A stretch of DNA of 64,000 bases from Alphaproteobacteria bacterium (lineage in GTDB: Bacteria > Pseudomonadota > Alphaproteobacteria > JAJFFI01), in the NCBI GenBank assembly GCA_030066595.1, contig JASJBI010000013.1, positions 1 to 64,000 of the forward strand. The letters are read 5' to 3'. The translations under genes were made by a program, and so were the position numbers. The notes beneath the pieces are model-generated. The model did no database searches. It was given only the letters and a program-made list of their open reading frames with translations, and had not been told where the DNA came from. This document shows, piece after piece, positions 9,227 through 19,291 of this stretch (position 1 is its first letter; each line of letters opens with the position of its first letter).

Positions 9227-11125
9227 GTGCGCTCGCTTGTCCGTACCGATCCCGTCGCCCGGCCGCCGCGCAGCCGTCTGATCCGGCTGGCGGTCGCCGG
9301 GCTGGTCCTCGCGCTGGCGGCCGCAACGGTGATCGCGGGCCGACCGGTGCGCGGCGCGGAGCCCAAGATCCTCCTGACCCCGGACGAGAAGGCCTGGCTC
9401 GCAGAGCACAAGGTCGTCCGGGTCATGGTCGGCACCTGGCCGCCCTTCCATTTCCTCGACGAGGACGGCCAAGCGCAGGGGCTGTCGCTCGACTATGCCC
9501 GCCAGGTGCTCGGCGAGCTCGGACTCGAGATGAAGACCGTCCCCATCCTCTGGCATGACGCGTTCGACAGCATCCAGCGCTTCGAGAAGGTCGACCTGCT
9601 GCCCTCCATCGCGCGCACCCCCGAGCGCGAGAAGGTCGTCAACATCACCCAGGATTATGTCTCTTTCCCGCGGGTCATCTTCACCCGCCGGGATGCGGAT
9701 TTCGTCGGTTCGCTTCGCGATCTGTACGGCAAGACGGTGGCGGTGGAGCAGGCCTTCATCACACAAAGCCTGCTCGAGCGGGACCATCCCGAGATCACAC
9801 TCGAGCTGGCCGAGACGACCCGAAACGCCTTGGAGGCGGTCTCGCTCGACCAGGCGGACGCCTATGTCGGCAATCTCGCCGCCGGCGTCTTTCTGATCCA
9901 GCGGCACGGCTTTGTGAATCTCAAGGTGGCCGCGCCGACGGAATTCCGGGTCGGCAATCAGGCCATGGGCGTTCGCAAGGACTGGCCCGAGCTCGCCTCG
10001 ATGATCGACAAGGTGCTCGCCAAGATGACGGACGCGGAGCATGTCGCTCTGCGCAAGGCCGCCTTGCAGGTGCGCTTCGAATACGGCATCGACGTCACCG
10101 AGGTCCTGGCCTGGGGCGGCGGCGTTGCCGGGGTTCTGGGCTTCGTGATCGTGGTCATCGTGGTCTGGGCGCGCCGGCTCGGGCGCGAGATCGGCGAGCG
10201 CAAGCAGGCCGAGGCGGCGCTCGCCGAGAAAACCCGGGAGCTCGAGACGTTCTCCGCCAAGCTCGCCAAGTATCTCTCGCCGCAGATCTACGAGGGCATC
10301 TTTTCCGGCGAGCGCGACACCGCCATCGCCACGGAACGCAAGAAGCTCACCGTCTGCTTCGCCGATATTCAGGATTTCACCAAGACCACCGAGCACATGG
10401 AGCCCGAAGACCTGACCGCGCTGCTCAACGACTTCCTGACCAAGATGACCGACATCGCGCTCGAGCATGGCGCGACCATCGACAAATATGTCGGCGACGC
10501 GATCCTGGTGTTCTTCGGGGACCCCACCTCGCGGGGTGTGAAAGAGGATGCGCTCGCCTGCGTGCGGATGGCGCTCGCGATGCAGCGGCGCATGGCCGAT
10601 CTGCGCGCGAAGTGGCTGGACATGGGTACCGAGAGGCCACTCCATATGCGCGTCGGGATCAACACCGGCTTCTGCAATGTCGGCAACTTCGGCAGCGACC
10701 AGCGGGTCGACTATACGATCATCGGCGGCGAGGTGAACCTGGCGGCCCGCCTGCAGTCGATCGCCGAGCCCGACGGAATCGTGCTGGCGCACGAGACGTA
10801 CGTACTGGTGCGCGACCACATCGAAGCGCGAGAGATGGATCCGATCCGGGTCAAGGGAATCTCCCAGGCCGTACGTCCGTACGCCATCGAGGGGATCTTC
10901 GAGGACTGGGACGCGTCCGAGCGCTATATCCGCCAGGAGCGGGAAGGCATGCGTCTCTGGGTCGATCTCATGCGCATGAGCGCCGGCCAGAGGTCGGCCA
11001 CTGCCGATGCGCTCGAGGACGCCGCCCGGCGGCTGCGGGCCGGAGAAGTCCCGCGCGAGCGCGGCCAAAGCAATCCGCATGACGGAATACAGCAAACACC
11101 GCGACCCCGGCAGTTGAAGTCCTGA
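9227..11125 (+). CDS. Class III adenylate/guanylate cyclase with periplasmic SBP_bac_3-like sensor domain
   Basis: N-terminal TM, solute-binding-protein-3-like domain (VRVMVGTWPPFHFLDEDGQAQGLSLDYARQV), second TM, FADIQDFTKTTE...DKYVGDAILVFFGDP...DYTIIGGEVNLAARLQ. Confidence 0.85.
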   Translation: MRSLVRTDPVARPPRSRLIRLAVAGLVLALAAATVIAGRPVRGAEPKILLTPDEKAWLAEHKVVRVMVGTWPPFHFLDEDGQAQGLSLDYARQVLGELGLEMKTVPILWHDAFDSIQRFEKVDLLPSIARTPEREKVVNITQDYVSFPRVIFTRRDADFVGSLRDLYGKTVAVEQAFITQSLLERDHPEITLELAETTRNALEAVSLDQADAYVGNLAAGVFLIQRHGFVNLKVAAPTEFRVGNQAMGVRKDWPELASMIDKVLAKMTDAEHVALRKAALQVRFEYGIDVTEVLAWGGGVAGVLGFVIVVIVVWARRLGREIGERKQAEAALAEKTRELETFSAKLAKYLSPQIYEGIFSGERDTAIATERKKLTVCFADIQDFTKTTEHMEPEDLTALLNDFLTKMTDIALEHGATIDKYVGDAILVFFGDPTSRGVKEDALACVRMALAMQRRMADLRAKWLDMGTERPLHMRVGINTGFCNVGNFGSDQRVDYTIIGGEVNLAARLQSIAEPDGIVLAHETYVLVRDHIEAREMDPIRVKGISQAVRPYAIEGIFEDWDASERYIRQEREGMRLWVDLMRMSAGQRSATADALEDAARRLRAGEVPRERGQSNPHDGIQQTPRPRQLKS

Positions 11126-11272
11126 CCACATTCGGTCACACATCTGAAGAAAAAGTGCGACCATAATCGACTAGGGGTTTTCTTCTGCCGCAACTCTGCT
11201 ATGTACTCTGGAGGCGAAGGGGGGGACAGCCTCTTCCGGACAAAACACTACGAACCCAAACGGGAGATTCGG

Positions 11273-11611
11273 ATGAGGCCCCTTCTGATCGCCCTGCCGG
11301 TCGCGGCGGCAACCGCCCTGGGCGGGTGCAACATGAATAGCAAGACCCAACAGGCTGCAAGCTTCATCGGCCAGCCCAAGACCGAACTCCTGGCTTGCGC
11401 CGGGCAACCGAAGCGTACGCTCGATGCGGCCGGGCGGGAGTTTCTCACCTACACGGCGACCATGGGCCCGAATCCGTCCCGGGTGTCTGCCTGGTGCATT
11501 CTGACCTTTACGGTCAAGGATCAGCAGATCACGAGATGGCACGGCCGCTGGGACGGTCCGCTGAACGACCAGAGCGCAGCCTGCGAAAAGATCATGTCCG
11601 GCTGTTCCTGA
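11273..11611 (+). CDS. Small putative lipoprotein
   Basis: MRPLLIALPVAAATALGGCNMNSK with a lipobox-like LGGC; preceded by gggag. Confidence 0.65.
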   Translation: MRPLLIALPVAAATALGGCNMNSKTQQAASFIGQPKTELLACAGQPKRTLDAAGREFLTYTATMGPNPSRVSAWCILTFTVKDQQITRWHGRWDGPLNDQSAACEKIMSGCS

Positions 11612-11911
11612 GCGCGGAGAGCGGTTCTCGGCACGGACCCCGCCGGAGACGTACCGTCTCGCGCCGACGGGGACCCGCAAGGCGAGGTGCCGGCACCCCG
11701 GTTGCCGGCGAACCTGTGGCCGGTGCCGCCACCGGCCCCGGCAACGCCACCGCCAAAGCCACCGCCTCATCGGCCGCTGCCGCTGTTGACCCAATTTCGG
11801 CCAGCAATGGGAAACGCCTTTTCACCATGGCCTCCCGCTCTCTTCGCTCGCGTTGAGAGCGCTCCGTATACCTGACGTCATTCCGAGTCCGGTCACGGGC
11901 CGAGGATCGCG

Positions 11912-12214
11912 TCAGAGGACGGCCCGCAGCAAGAGCACGGCGGCCACGCTGGCTGCCACGGCCAGCAGCATGGGCCCCCGCAACAGCGCGACGCCGAGCG
12001 CCGCCGCCGCGGCGGCGCTCTCGGCGATCCCGGTCGCGAAGGCGGCCGGCGCGATGACCGAGATCAGGATCGCACCCGGGACCGCCTCCAGGGCGGCCGC
12101 CAGCCGGCCCCGCAAGGTCAGCCGCCGGACCAGCCAAAAGCCGGCGAAGCGCGTCAGGTAGGTTACGGCGCCCATCGCCAGGATCGCCGCGAGGGTCAGC
12201 GGATCAATGCTCAT
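11912..12214 (-). CDS. azlD: Branched-chain amino acid exporter subunit AzlD
   Basis: MSIDPLTLAAILAMGAVTYLTRFAGFWLVRR; directly downstream of azlC. Confidence 0.85.
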   Translation of the reverse strand: MSIDPLTLAAILAMGAVTYLTRFAGFWLVRRLTLRGRLAAALEAVPGAILISVIAPAAFATGIAESAAAAAALGVALLRGPMLLAVAASVAAVLLLRAVL

Positions 12215-12929
12215 GATCGGGCCTCCAGGTGACGACGGCGGTGACGATGCCGGCGACACCGCCCACGAAGATGTACCAGGAGCCGGGGACGAGCGCGTGG
12301 CAGGCGACGGCCGCGGCCGCGCTGACACCCCAGGGCAGCAGGTCACTGCGGCCCCGCCAGAGCCCCAGGATGAGGACGATGAAGACGGCCGTGAACACGA
12401 CGTCGAGGCCGTACCGCGTCGGATCGGCGACCAAGCCGCCTAAGAGCGCGCCGGTCACGGTCGACGCGAGCCAACTCACATAGAGCGGCGCGCAGACCCC
12501 AGCGTAGAAGGCCATGCTGAAGCGGCCCTCGGCCGAGCGCCGCACCGACAGCGCCCAGGCCTCGTCGACCATGAAGAACAGGGCGCCATAGGCGCGCAAC
12601 GGGGACAGGTGCGAGAACACCGGCGCCAGCGCGGCGCCCATCAACGTGTGCCGCATGCCGACGAGCAGCGTCGCCAGCGTGACCGTGCCGATCGCAACCG
12701 GGTTGGACCAGAGGTCGACGGCGACGAACTGCGCCGCCCCCGAGAAGACAAGCGCGCTCATCAGCGCCACTTCGAGCGGGCTGAGGCCGGCCTGCGCGGC
12801 AAGCGCACCGAAAAGCGCGCCATACAACAGCACGCTGACGACGATCGGTGATGCCAGCGCCATGCCGGCAAAGAAGTCCGCTTGTGCCGCCGGGCGACCG
12901 CCGGCGACCGCTTCGATCCGCTGTGCCAT
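12204..12929 (-). CDS. azlC: Branched-chain amino acid exporter subunit AzlC
   Basis: PIVVSVLLYGALFGALAAQAGLSPLEVALMSALVFSGAAQFVAVDLW, AzlC hallmark. Confidence 0.9.
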   Translation of the reverse strand: MAQRIEAVAGGRPAAQADFFAGMALASPIVVSVLLYGALFGALAAQAGLSPLEVALMSALVFSGAAQFVAVDLWSNPVAIGTVTLATLLVGMRHTLMGAALAPVFSHLSPLRAYGALFFMVDEAWALSVRRSAEGRFSMAFYAGVCAPLYVSWLASTVTGALLGGLVADPTRYGLDVVFTAVFIVLILGLWRGRSDLLPWGVSAAAAVACHALVPGSWYIFVGGVAGIVTAVVTWRPDHEH

Positions 12930-12973
12930 CTTTCGTCCCCAGTTCTGCACGACCGGGGTCCTGTTTAGATGGC

Positions 12974-13855
12974 CTAGGCGGCGGCGTCTTGCACAGGATT
13001 GCTGCCGGTCCGGTAGTGTCCCGGCGTCACGCCCACATGGCTCTTGAACACACGGGTGAAGTGGCTCTGATCGAAGAAGCCGCAATCGACCGCGGTCTCG
13101 GCGAGGCCCTGCCCGTCGCCCAACAGGCGCTTGGCGCGCGCCACCCGGCGGCTCATGAGATAGACGTGCGGCGTGATGCCGGTGGCATGCCGGAACACCC
13201 GCAACAGATGGAATCGGCTGAGTCCCGCGTCGCGTGCCAGATCGTCGAGCGTCACGTCCTCGCCGAGATGGCCGTCGATATAGGAACAGAGGCGATCGAC
13301 CAGCCGGTCTTCGCGGCCGACGGCCGGCGGGCGGGTGTCGGTGCGGGAGTGCCGACGGATCAACAGCCCGAGCGTCTGGATCAGCGCGCTGTCCTGTTCG
13401 AGCGCCACGGGAGAGCGTTCCAGCGTGCGATGCAGTCGGGCGATCCGCACGGCCAGCTCGGGGTCGTCGATCACCGTTTCCGGAAACCAGGGTTCGGTCT
13501 CGACGCCGTCGTTCAGGTCCGTGGCGATGCGCCGGAACAGATCGGGCGAGGGATACAGCACCCGATAGACGAAGCTGTCGCCGGCCGGACCGCCATCGTG
13601 CAGCACCCCGGGATGGACCACGCCCACGCTGCCGGCCGGCGCAACGTGGGTGACGCCCCGGTAGCGATAGCGCTCGGCCCCGTCGATGATGGCCGCCACC
13701 GCAAAGGTCTCGTGCACATGCGGCGCATAGCGATAGGTCTCGAAGCGGGCCGCCAGGCATTCAAGTTCGTCGTATCGGGGGACGCGCCAAAAGCGCGCGC
13801 GATCCCCGGCCCCGAACGCGCTGGTCTCAGTGGCTTGTTCCTGACCGAGCGACAT
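12974..13855 (-). CDS. AraC family transcriptional regulator with N-terminal AraC-binding cupin
   Basis: C-terminal HTH: LDDLARDAGLSRFHLLRVFRHATGITPHVYLMSRRVARAKRLL...CGFFDQSHFTRVFKSHVGVTPGHYR. Confidence 0.9.
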   Translation of the reverse strand: MSLGQEQATETSAFGAGDRARFWRVPRYDELECLAARFETYRYAPHVHETFAVAAIIDGAERYRYRGVTHVAPAGSVGVVHPGVLHDGGPAGDSFVYRVLYPSPDLFRRIATDLNDGVETEPWFPETVIDDPELAVRIARLHRTLERSPVALEQDSALIQTLGLLIRRHSRTDTRPPAVGREDRLVDRLCSYIDGHLGEDVTLDDLARDAGLSRFHLLRVFRHATGITPHVYLMSRRVARAKRLLGDGQGLAETAVDCGFFDQSHFTRVFKSHVGVTPGHYRTGSNPVQDAAA

Positions 13856-14127
13856 GGGCCCAAGCATAGGTCGGCGCGAGGCCGCGGTCTTGCATGAAAT
13901 TGCGCGGCGACGGAACCGCATGAAATGCGAAACCGCGTGGGACGGGCCGCCACAATAGAACACAAACAGAACAAAATCTCGCCGCATTCGTTGAGCACGC
14001 TCACGCGGCGGCAAACCGTCCACCACAATCGATCGATAATTCGCGAACAGGGATCACAAGATGTGCGCAGCTCAGGCAGAAATGCCACAACCCGTTGGAA
14101 ACGCACCCTTTTACCATTTCTTAACCA

Positions 14128-14156
14128 TTGACCTCCATAAAGTGGCATGATATCCC
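14128..14156 (+). promoter_or_regulatory. Candidate sigma70-type promoter for the dcw operon
   Basis: TTGACC - 17 bp - TATCCC upstream of mraZ in a locally AT-rich region. Confidence 0.35.
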
Positions 14157-14277
14157 ATGAATTCCCAGACAGGACCGACTGGGGTAGACATGCCGCGACG
14201 CCAGGAAAACTGCCGGGTTCAAGCGGTCTCAGGAGGAGCGACGACGGGGGTCGCCATGGGGGAAATGGGGGTCGTAC

Positions 14278-14754
14278 GTGGCGACATTTTTCGGCACTGC
14301 TACCAACAAGGTCGACGGCAAAGGCCGGGTCTCCCTGCCGGCACGCTTTCGATCCGAGATCGAGCGCCTTGGCGGCCGCAGTGTCATCATCGGACCGGCG
14401 CAGCAACTTGGCGCGCTCGATGGCTGCGATGTGGAGCGAATGAACGCAATGGTACGGGCCTTGGACGTTCCCGGTCAGTACACGCCAGAGCAGAAGGCCC
14501 GGGCGCGCCTGCTGCTGGCACGCTGCGAGGAGATCTCCTACGAGGAAACGGGCCGCATGGTGCTCCCGAAGCATTTCCTGAAGCTCGCCGAGATCGACGG
14601 CGAGGCGACCTTCGTGGGCATCGGCTCGACCTTTCAGATCTGGCGGCCGGAACGCTACCTGGCCTACGAGGCCAGCATCGTCGGCGACAATGGAGAGTCG
14701 GGCAGTCTGGCCGATCTGCCGGTTCCCGTGCCGCCCGGGGAGGGCGGCCTGTGA
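14278..14754 (+). CDS. mraZ: Division/cell-wall cluster transcriptional repressor MraZ
   Basis: [24 protein letters not shown]; first gene of the dcw cluster. Confidence 0.95.
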   Translation: MATFFGTATNKVDGKGRVSLPARFRSEIERLGGRSVIIGPAQQLGALDGCDVERMNAMVRALDVPGQYTPEQKARARLLLARCEEISYEETGRMVLPKHFLKLAEIDGEATFVGIGSTFQIWRPERYLAYEASIVGDNGESGSLADLPVPVPPGEGGL

Positions 14755-15749
14755 TCGCGGCGCTCAGCCATCAGCCGGTCCTGGTGCGCGAGGTGATGGC
14801 CGCGCTCAACCCGCGCGCCGGTGCGATCTATGTGGACGGCACCTTTGGCGACGGCGGCTACAGCCGGGCGCTCTTGGACGCAGCCGATTGCACGGTCTGG
14901 GGGATCGATCGCGATCCCGAGGCCGTTGCCCGGGGCAGCGCCCTGGCCGCGGACTACGCGGGCCGTCTCAACATCCTGCATGGCCGGTTCGGCGAGATGG
15001 CCGATCTGCTGCGGGCGCAAGGCGTGACCGCGGTGGACGGCGTCGTGTTGGACCTCGGCGTATCCTCGATGCAGCTCGACGATCCCGCGCGCGGCTTCTC
15101 CTTCCGGTTCGAGGGTCCCTTGGACATGCGCATGGACCCGGACGCGGGCCGCCCCGCCAGCGAGGTCGTCAACGGCCTCGAGGAAGCGCGGCTTGCGCGC
15201 ATCATCTATGTCTTCGGCGAAGAGCGGCGGGCCCGGCGCATCGCCCGCGCCATCGTCGAGGCCCGCAAGGCCGGGCCGATCACCAGCACCAAACAGTTAG
15301 CAGATATCGTGCGTGGCGTTTCCTCCTCCCTGTCGCCTCGCAAGAGCGGGGGCCGGGTCATCGACCCGGCCACCCGCACTTTTCAAGCTTTGCGGATTTT
15401 TGTGAACGACGAGCTCGGAGAGCTCGATCGCGGCCTTTCGGCGGCCGAGGCGCTGTTGTCCCCAGGCGGACGACTCGCCGTCGTGTCCTTTCACTCCCTC
15501 GAGGACAGACGGGTAAAATCTTTCCTGCGCACCCGCAGCGGCGAGCCCGCGCGCGCCTCGCGCCATATGCCGGAGCGGAAGCTGGGTAAAGCCCCCCCAC
15601 CCAGCTTCCGCCTTCTTTCCCGCCGGGTCGTGCGACCCACGGAGGCGGAGATTGCGGCCAATCCCCGCGCCCGTTCGGCTCGGCTGCGGACAGCCGAGCG
15701 GACGGCGGCGCCGGCTCGGCCCGCACCAGAGCCCGGCGAGGCGCTCTGA
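14751..15749 (+). CDS. rsmH: 16S rRNA (cytosine(1402)-N(4))-methyltransferase
   Basis: [68 protein letters not shown] start overlapping mraZ stop. Confidence 0.95.
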   Translation: MIAALSHQPVLVREVMAALNPRAGAIYVDGTFGDGGYSRALLDAADCTVWGIDRDPEAVARGSALAADYAGRLNILHGRFGEMADLLRAQGVTAVDGVVLDLGVSSMQLDDPARGFSFRFEGPLDMRMDPDAGRPASEVVNGLEEARLARIIYVFGEERRARRIARAIVEARKAGPITSTKQLADIVRGVSSSLSPRKSGGRVIDPATRTFQALRIFVNDELGELDRGLSAAEALLSPGGRLAVVSFHSLEDRRVKSFLRTRSGEPARASRHMPERKLGKAPPPSFRLLSRRVVRPTEAEIAANPRARSARLRTAERTAAPARPAPEPGEAL

Positions 15750-16054
15750 TGCGCCGGCCTGTCATCTGGCTGCTCTTGGTCTTCATCGCCGGAACCGGTC
15801 TCTATTATCTCAAGTATCGGGTCCAGATGATGGAAGCCCGCCTCGCGGCGATCCACCGCACGCTCTTGGCCGAGCAAGAGGCGCTGCACGTGCTGGCGGC
15901 GGAATGGACCTATCTCAACCGGCCGGAACGGCTGGCCAAGCTGAACCGGCAATATACCAAGCTGCAGCCTATCCGGGCCCGTCAGATGGTGGGATTCGAG
16001 GACATCCCGACGCGGCCCGCATTGAGCGCAGTCAGCGACGAGGACACACCATGA
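15749..16054 (+). CDS. ftsL: Cell division protein FtsL
   Basis: Short single-TM protein with coiled coil between rsmH and ftsI. Confidence 0.85.
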   Translation: MRRPVIWLLLVFIAGTGLYYLKYRVQMMEARLAAIHRTLLAEQEALHVLAAEWTYLNRPERLAKLNRQYTKLQPIRARQMVGFEDIPTRPALSAVSDEDTP

Positions 16055-17829
16055 CTGGGCCAGATCGGACCAAAAGCCGACCGGGGGGGGCCATCCGCTG
16101 CATCCGCGAGACCGACCTGCGCGGGGCCGGGCGGGACCGCTTTGCCGGACCTGCCAAGCGGGCCATCGAGACCGGCCGAAACCGGGCGGCGATCGCCGCA
16201 GCGGTGTTCGCGCTCGGGTTCCTGGCGGTCGCCGGCCGACTGGTCGACGTGGCCGTGTCGCGCGCCGGCGGCGAGCCGCGACAGCTGGCTGCGTCCAAGG
16301 AAGCGGCGGCGCCGATCAGCGCACGGGGCAACATCGTCGACCGCAACGGCGTGGTGCTGGCCACCAATCTGAAGGCGGCCGCGCTGGTCGCCGATCCGCG
16401 CCGGGTGATCAATGCCGAAAGCGCGGCGGCGCGACTGGCCTCCCTCCTGCCGGAGTTTGATCAGGAAGAGGCCGCCCGGCGGCTGGCTTCGGACCGCCAT
16501 TTCGTGTGGCTGCGCCGCGGTCTGACGCCGCGCCAGCAGATGCTCGTCAACCGCCTCGGCATTCCGGGCCTGTACTTCCAACAGGACGAACGCCGAGTCT
16601 ATCCCCATGGTCGCATCGCCAGCCATGTGCTGGGTCACACCGGCTTCGACAATCAGGGCCTGGGCGGCGTCGAGAGCTTTTTCGACCGGCGCCTGAGCGG
16701 GGTCGGGGGTGTGGGCCGCGACGTGACGCTGTCATTGGACATCCGGGTGCAGCACATTCTGCACGAGGAGCTGATGACGGCTGTCGCCGAGCAGCAGGCG
16801 ATCGGCGGCTCGGCGCTGGTCATGGATGTGCGCAATGGCGAGATCCTGGCCATGGTCTCGCTGCCCGACTTCGACCCCAACCAGGGGGCCGGCTCATCCG
16901 AGGCCGCAAGATTCAACCGCAACAGCCTCGGCGTCTACGAGATGGGCTCGACTTTTAAGATCTTCACGACGGCGATGGCGCTGGAATACGGTGCCGCGAA
17001 GCTCGACGATCTCTACGACGTGGCCCGGCCGATCCGCGTTGCGCGCCACACGATCAACGATCTGCACGGCAGCGGCCGGCCGCTGACCGTTTCGGACATC
17101 TTCGTCAAGTCGTCCAACATCGGTGCGGTTCATCTGGCCATGGCCGTCGGCACGGCCGGCCAGCGCAGCTTCCTCGGCCGCTTGGGCTTGTTCGACAAGC
17201 CGGCGATCGAGCTGTCGGAGATTGGCGCGCCATTGCAGCCTGCCAAGTGGCGCGAGATCAATACGATGACGGTGGCCTTCGGCCACGGCGTGGCGGTCAG
17301 CCCGGTCCAGCACGCCAGCGCGATCGCCGCGGTGGCGAACGGCGGCATCCTCTATCCGCCGACGCTGGTCAAGCGCGCCGGCAATGGCCAGGCATTGGGC
17401 CGGCGGGTCATCTCGCCCGTCACCTCGGCGAAGATGCGCGAACTGATGCGCCGGGTCGTCGTCAAGGGGACCGGGCGGCGCGCCGCGGTCGAGGAGTTCG
17501 AGATCGGCGGCAAGACGGGCACGGCCGAAAAGCCAAGCAAGCGCGGCTATCAACGCCGCAAGCTGCTGTCGTCCTTCGTGGGCCTGTTCCCGATCTACGA
17601 TCCGAGGTATCTCGTGTTTGTTCTGATCGACGAGCCCAAGGGTGTCGACGGCAACTCGCGCCGGGCCACCGGCGGTTGGGTGGCGGCGCCGGTGGTGGGG
17701 GCGGTCGTGCGCCGCAGCGGCCTGCTGCTGGGCGTGCTGCCGACCGTGCCGGTCGAGGAAACCGTCGACGAGACGGAGCGCCCGATCATCAAAGTCAACG
17801 CCGGAGGAATCGCGCTTGCGGCTCGATGA
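16051..17829 (+). CDS. ftsI: Peptidoglycan transpeptidase FtsI/PBP3
   Basis: GSTFKIFT active-site SxxK, SSN motif, KTGTAEK motif; ATGA overlap with ftsL. Confidence 0.95.
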   Translation: MTGPDRTKSRPGGAIRCIRETDLRGAGRDRFAGPAKRAIETGRNRAAIAAAVFALGFLAVAGRLVDVAVSRAGGEPRQLAASKEAAAPISARGNIVDRNGVVLATNLKAAALVADPRRVINAESAAARLASLLPEFDQEEAARRLASDRHFVWLRRGLTPRQQMLVNRLGIPGLYFQQDERRVYPHGRIASHVLGHTGFDNQGLGGVESFFDRRLSGVGGVGRDVTLSLDIRVQHILHEELMTAVAEQQAIGGSALVMDVRNGEILAMVSLPDFDPNQGAGSSEAARFNRNSLGVYEMGSTFKIFTTAMALEYGAAKLDDLYDVARPIRVARHTINDLHGSGRPLTVSDIFVKSSNIGAVHLAMAVGTAGQRSFLGRLGLFDKPAIELSEIGAPLQPAKWREINTMTVAFGHGVAVSPVQHASAIAAVANGGILYPPTLVKRAGNGQALGRRVISPVTSAKMRELMRRVVVKGTGRRAAVEEFEIGGKTGTAEKPSKRGYQRRKLLSSFVGLFPIYDPRYLVFVLIDEPKGVDGNSRRATGGWVAAPVVGAVVRRSGLLLGVLPTVPVEETVDETERPIIKVNAGGIALAAR

Positions 17830-19291
17830 GCTGGTCAACACGAACTGCGACGGAGTGCAGGTAGCCGGGTCCATCACCGATACGGACATCCGAGGCCTGA
17901 CCGCTGATTCCCGCACCGTGCGTCCCGGCTATCTGTTCGCGGCCATTCCCGGCAATCAGGCGGATGGCCGCGATTACATTCCGGATGCGCTCGGCCGCGG
18001 CGCGGTTGCCGTGCTCGCGCCCGAAGGCACCCGGCTCGACCAAGCGGCCGACGCGACGTTGCTGACGGATCGCAACCCGCGACGACGGCTGGCGCTGATG
18101 GCGGCCCGCTATTTCGGCGCCCAGCCGGACACGATCGCCGCGGTCACCGGGACGAACGGGAAGACCTCCGTGACCGCGTTCACGCGTCAGATCTGGAGCC
18201 ATCTGGGGCGCAAGGCGGCGAGCCTGGGCACGCTCGGCTTGGTCGCGCCGGGTCGGGAGGAAGCCCTGCCGCTCACAACGCTCGATCCCGTGGATCTGCA
18301 TCGCGTGCTCTGCCAGCTCGTCCAGGACCGGGTCGATCATCTGGCGCTTGAAGCGTCGAGCCATGGTCTCGATCAGTTCCGACTGGACGGGGTCCGGGTC
18401 TCGGCGGCGGCATTCACCAATCTGTCGCGGGATCACTTTGACTATCACGCGAATCCGGGGGATTACCTAGCAGCAAAGACGCGTCTTTTTGACGAACTCC
18501 TGCGGCCGGGAGGGACCGCGGTGCTTAATGTTGACGTCCCGGAGTGGCCGAAACTGCGCGAGATCTGCCTGGCCCGTGGGCACAGGATCATCCCGTACGG
18601 GCGCGCGGCCGATCCGCTGGACGGCATTCGGCTGGATTCCATGACCGCGCGACCCGACGGCTTGGACATTCGCTTCGTGCTGTTCGGCGCGCATCACGAG
18701 GTGAGCCTGGGCCTGGTCGGCGACTTCCAGGCCATGAACGCGCTCTGTGCGCTGGCGCTGGTCATCGCCTGCGACGGCGAAGTCGAGGGCGCGGTGCAGC
18801 TCTTGCCGCGGCTGCAGGGCGCGCGCGGCCGGATGGAGCACGTTACCAACGCGCCCGACGGCGGCGCGGTCTATGTCGATTACGCACATACCCCGGGTGC
18901 GCTGGAGACGGTGCTCACCGCACTTCGGCCCCATACCCGGGGCCGCCTGGTCTGCGTGTTCGGCGCCGGCGGCGACCGGGATCCGGGCAAGCGGCCATTG
19001 ATGGGCGCGGTGGTGGCACGGCTTGCGGACCGGCCGATCGTCACGGACGACAACCCGCGCGGCGAAGATCCGGCGGCGATCCGCGCCGCCATCGTCGCCG
19101 CCTGTCCGGGCGCCGAAGAGGTCGGCGATCGGGCAGAGGCGATCCGCCGGGGCATGGACGCGCTGGCACCGGATGACGTATTGATCATTGCAGGAAAGGG
19201 GCACGAGCGGGGGCAAACCGTCGGAGAACGGGTGTTGCCATTCGACGACGCAGACACGGTGCGTCGCATCGCTCAGGAGAGAGCCCCATGA
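17816..19291 (+). CDS. murE: UDP-MurNAc-tripeptide synthetase MurE
   Basis: [21 protein letters not shown] motif; TTG start after ggagga. Confidence 0.95.
   Translation: MRLDELVNTNCDGVQVAGSITDTDIRGLTADSRTVRPGYLFAAIPGNQADGRDYIPDALGRGAVAVLAPEGTRLDQAADATLLTDRNPRRRLALMAARYFGAQPDTIAAVTGTNGKTSVTAFTRQIWSHLGRKAASLGTLGLVAPGREEALPLTTLDPVDLHRVLCQLVQDRVDHLALEASSHGLDQFRLDGVRVSAAAFTNLSRDHFDYHANPGDYLAAKTRLFDELLRPGGTAVLNVDVPEWPKLREICLARGHRIIPYGRAADPLDGIRLDSMTARPDGLDIRFVLFGAHHEVSLGLVGDFQAMNALCALALVIACDGEVEGAVQLLPRLQGARGRMEHVTNAPDGGAVYVDYAHTPGALETVLTALRPHTRGRLVCVFGAGGDRDPGKRPLMGAVVARLADRPIVTDDNPRGEDPAAIRAAIVAACPGAEEVGDRAEAIRRGMDALAPDDVLIIAGKGHERGQTVGERVLPFDDADTVRRIAQERAP

Noticed and set aside
9080-11164. 694-aa minus-strand ORF across the cyclase gene
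   Set aside because: GC-driven antisense ORF; the + strand has full sensor-cyclase architecture.
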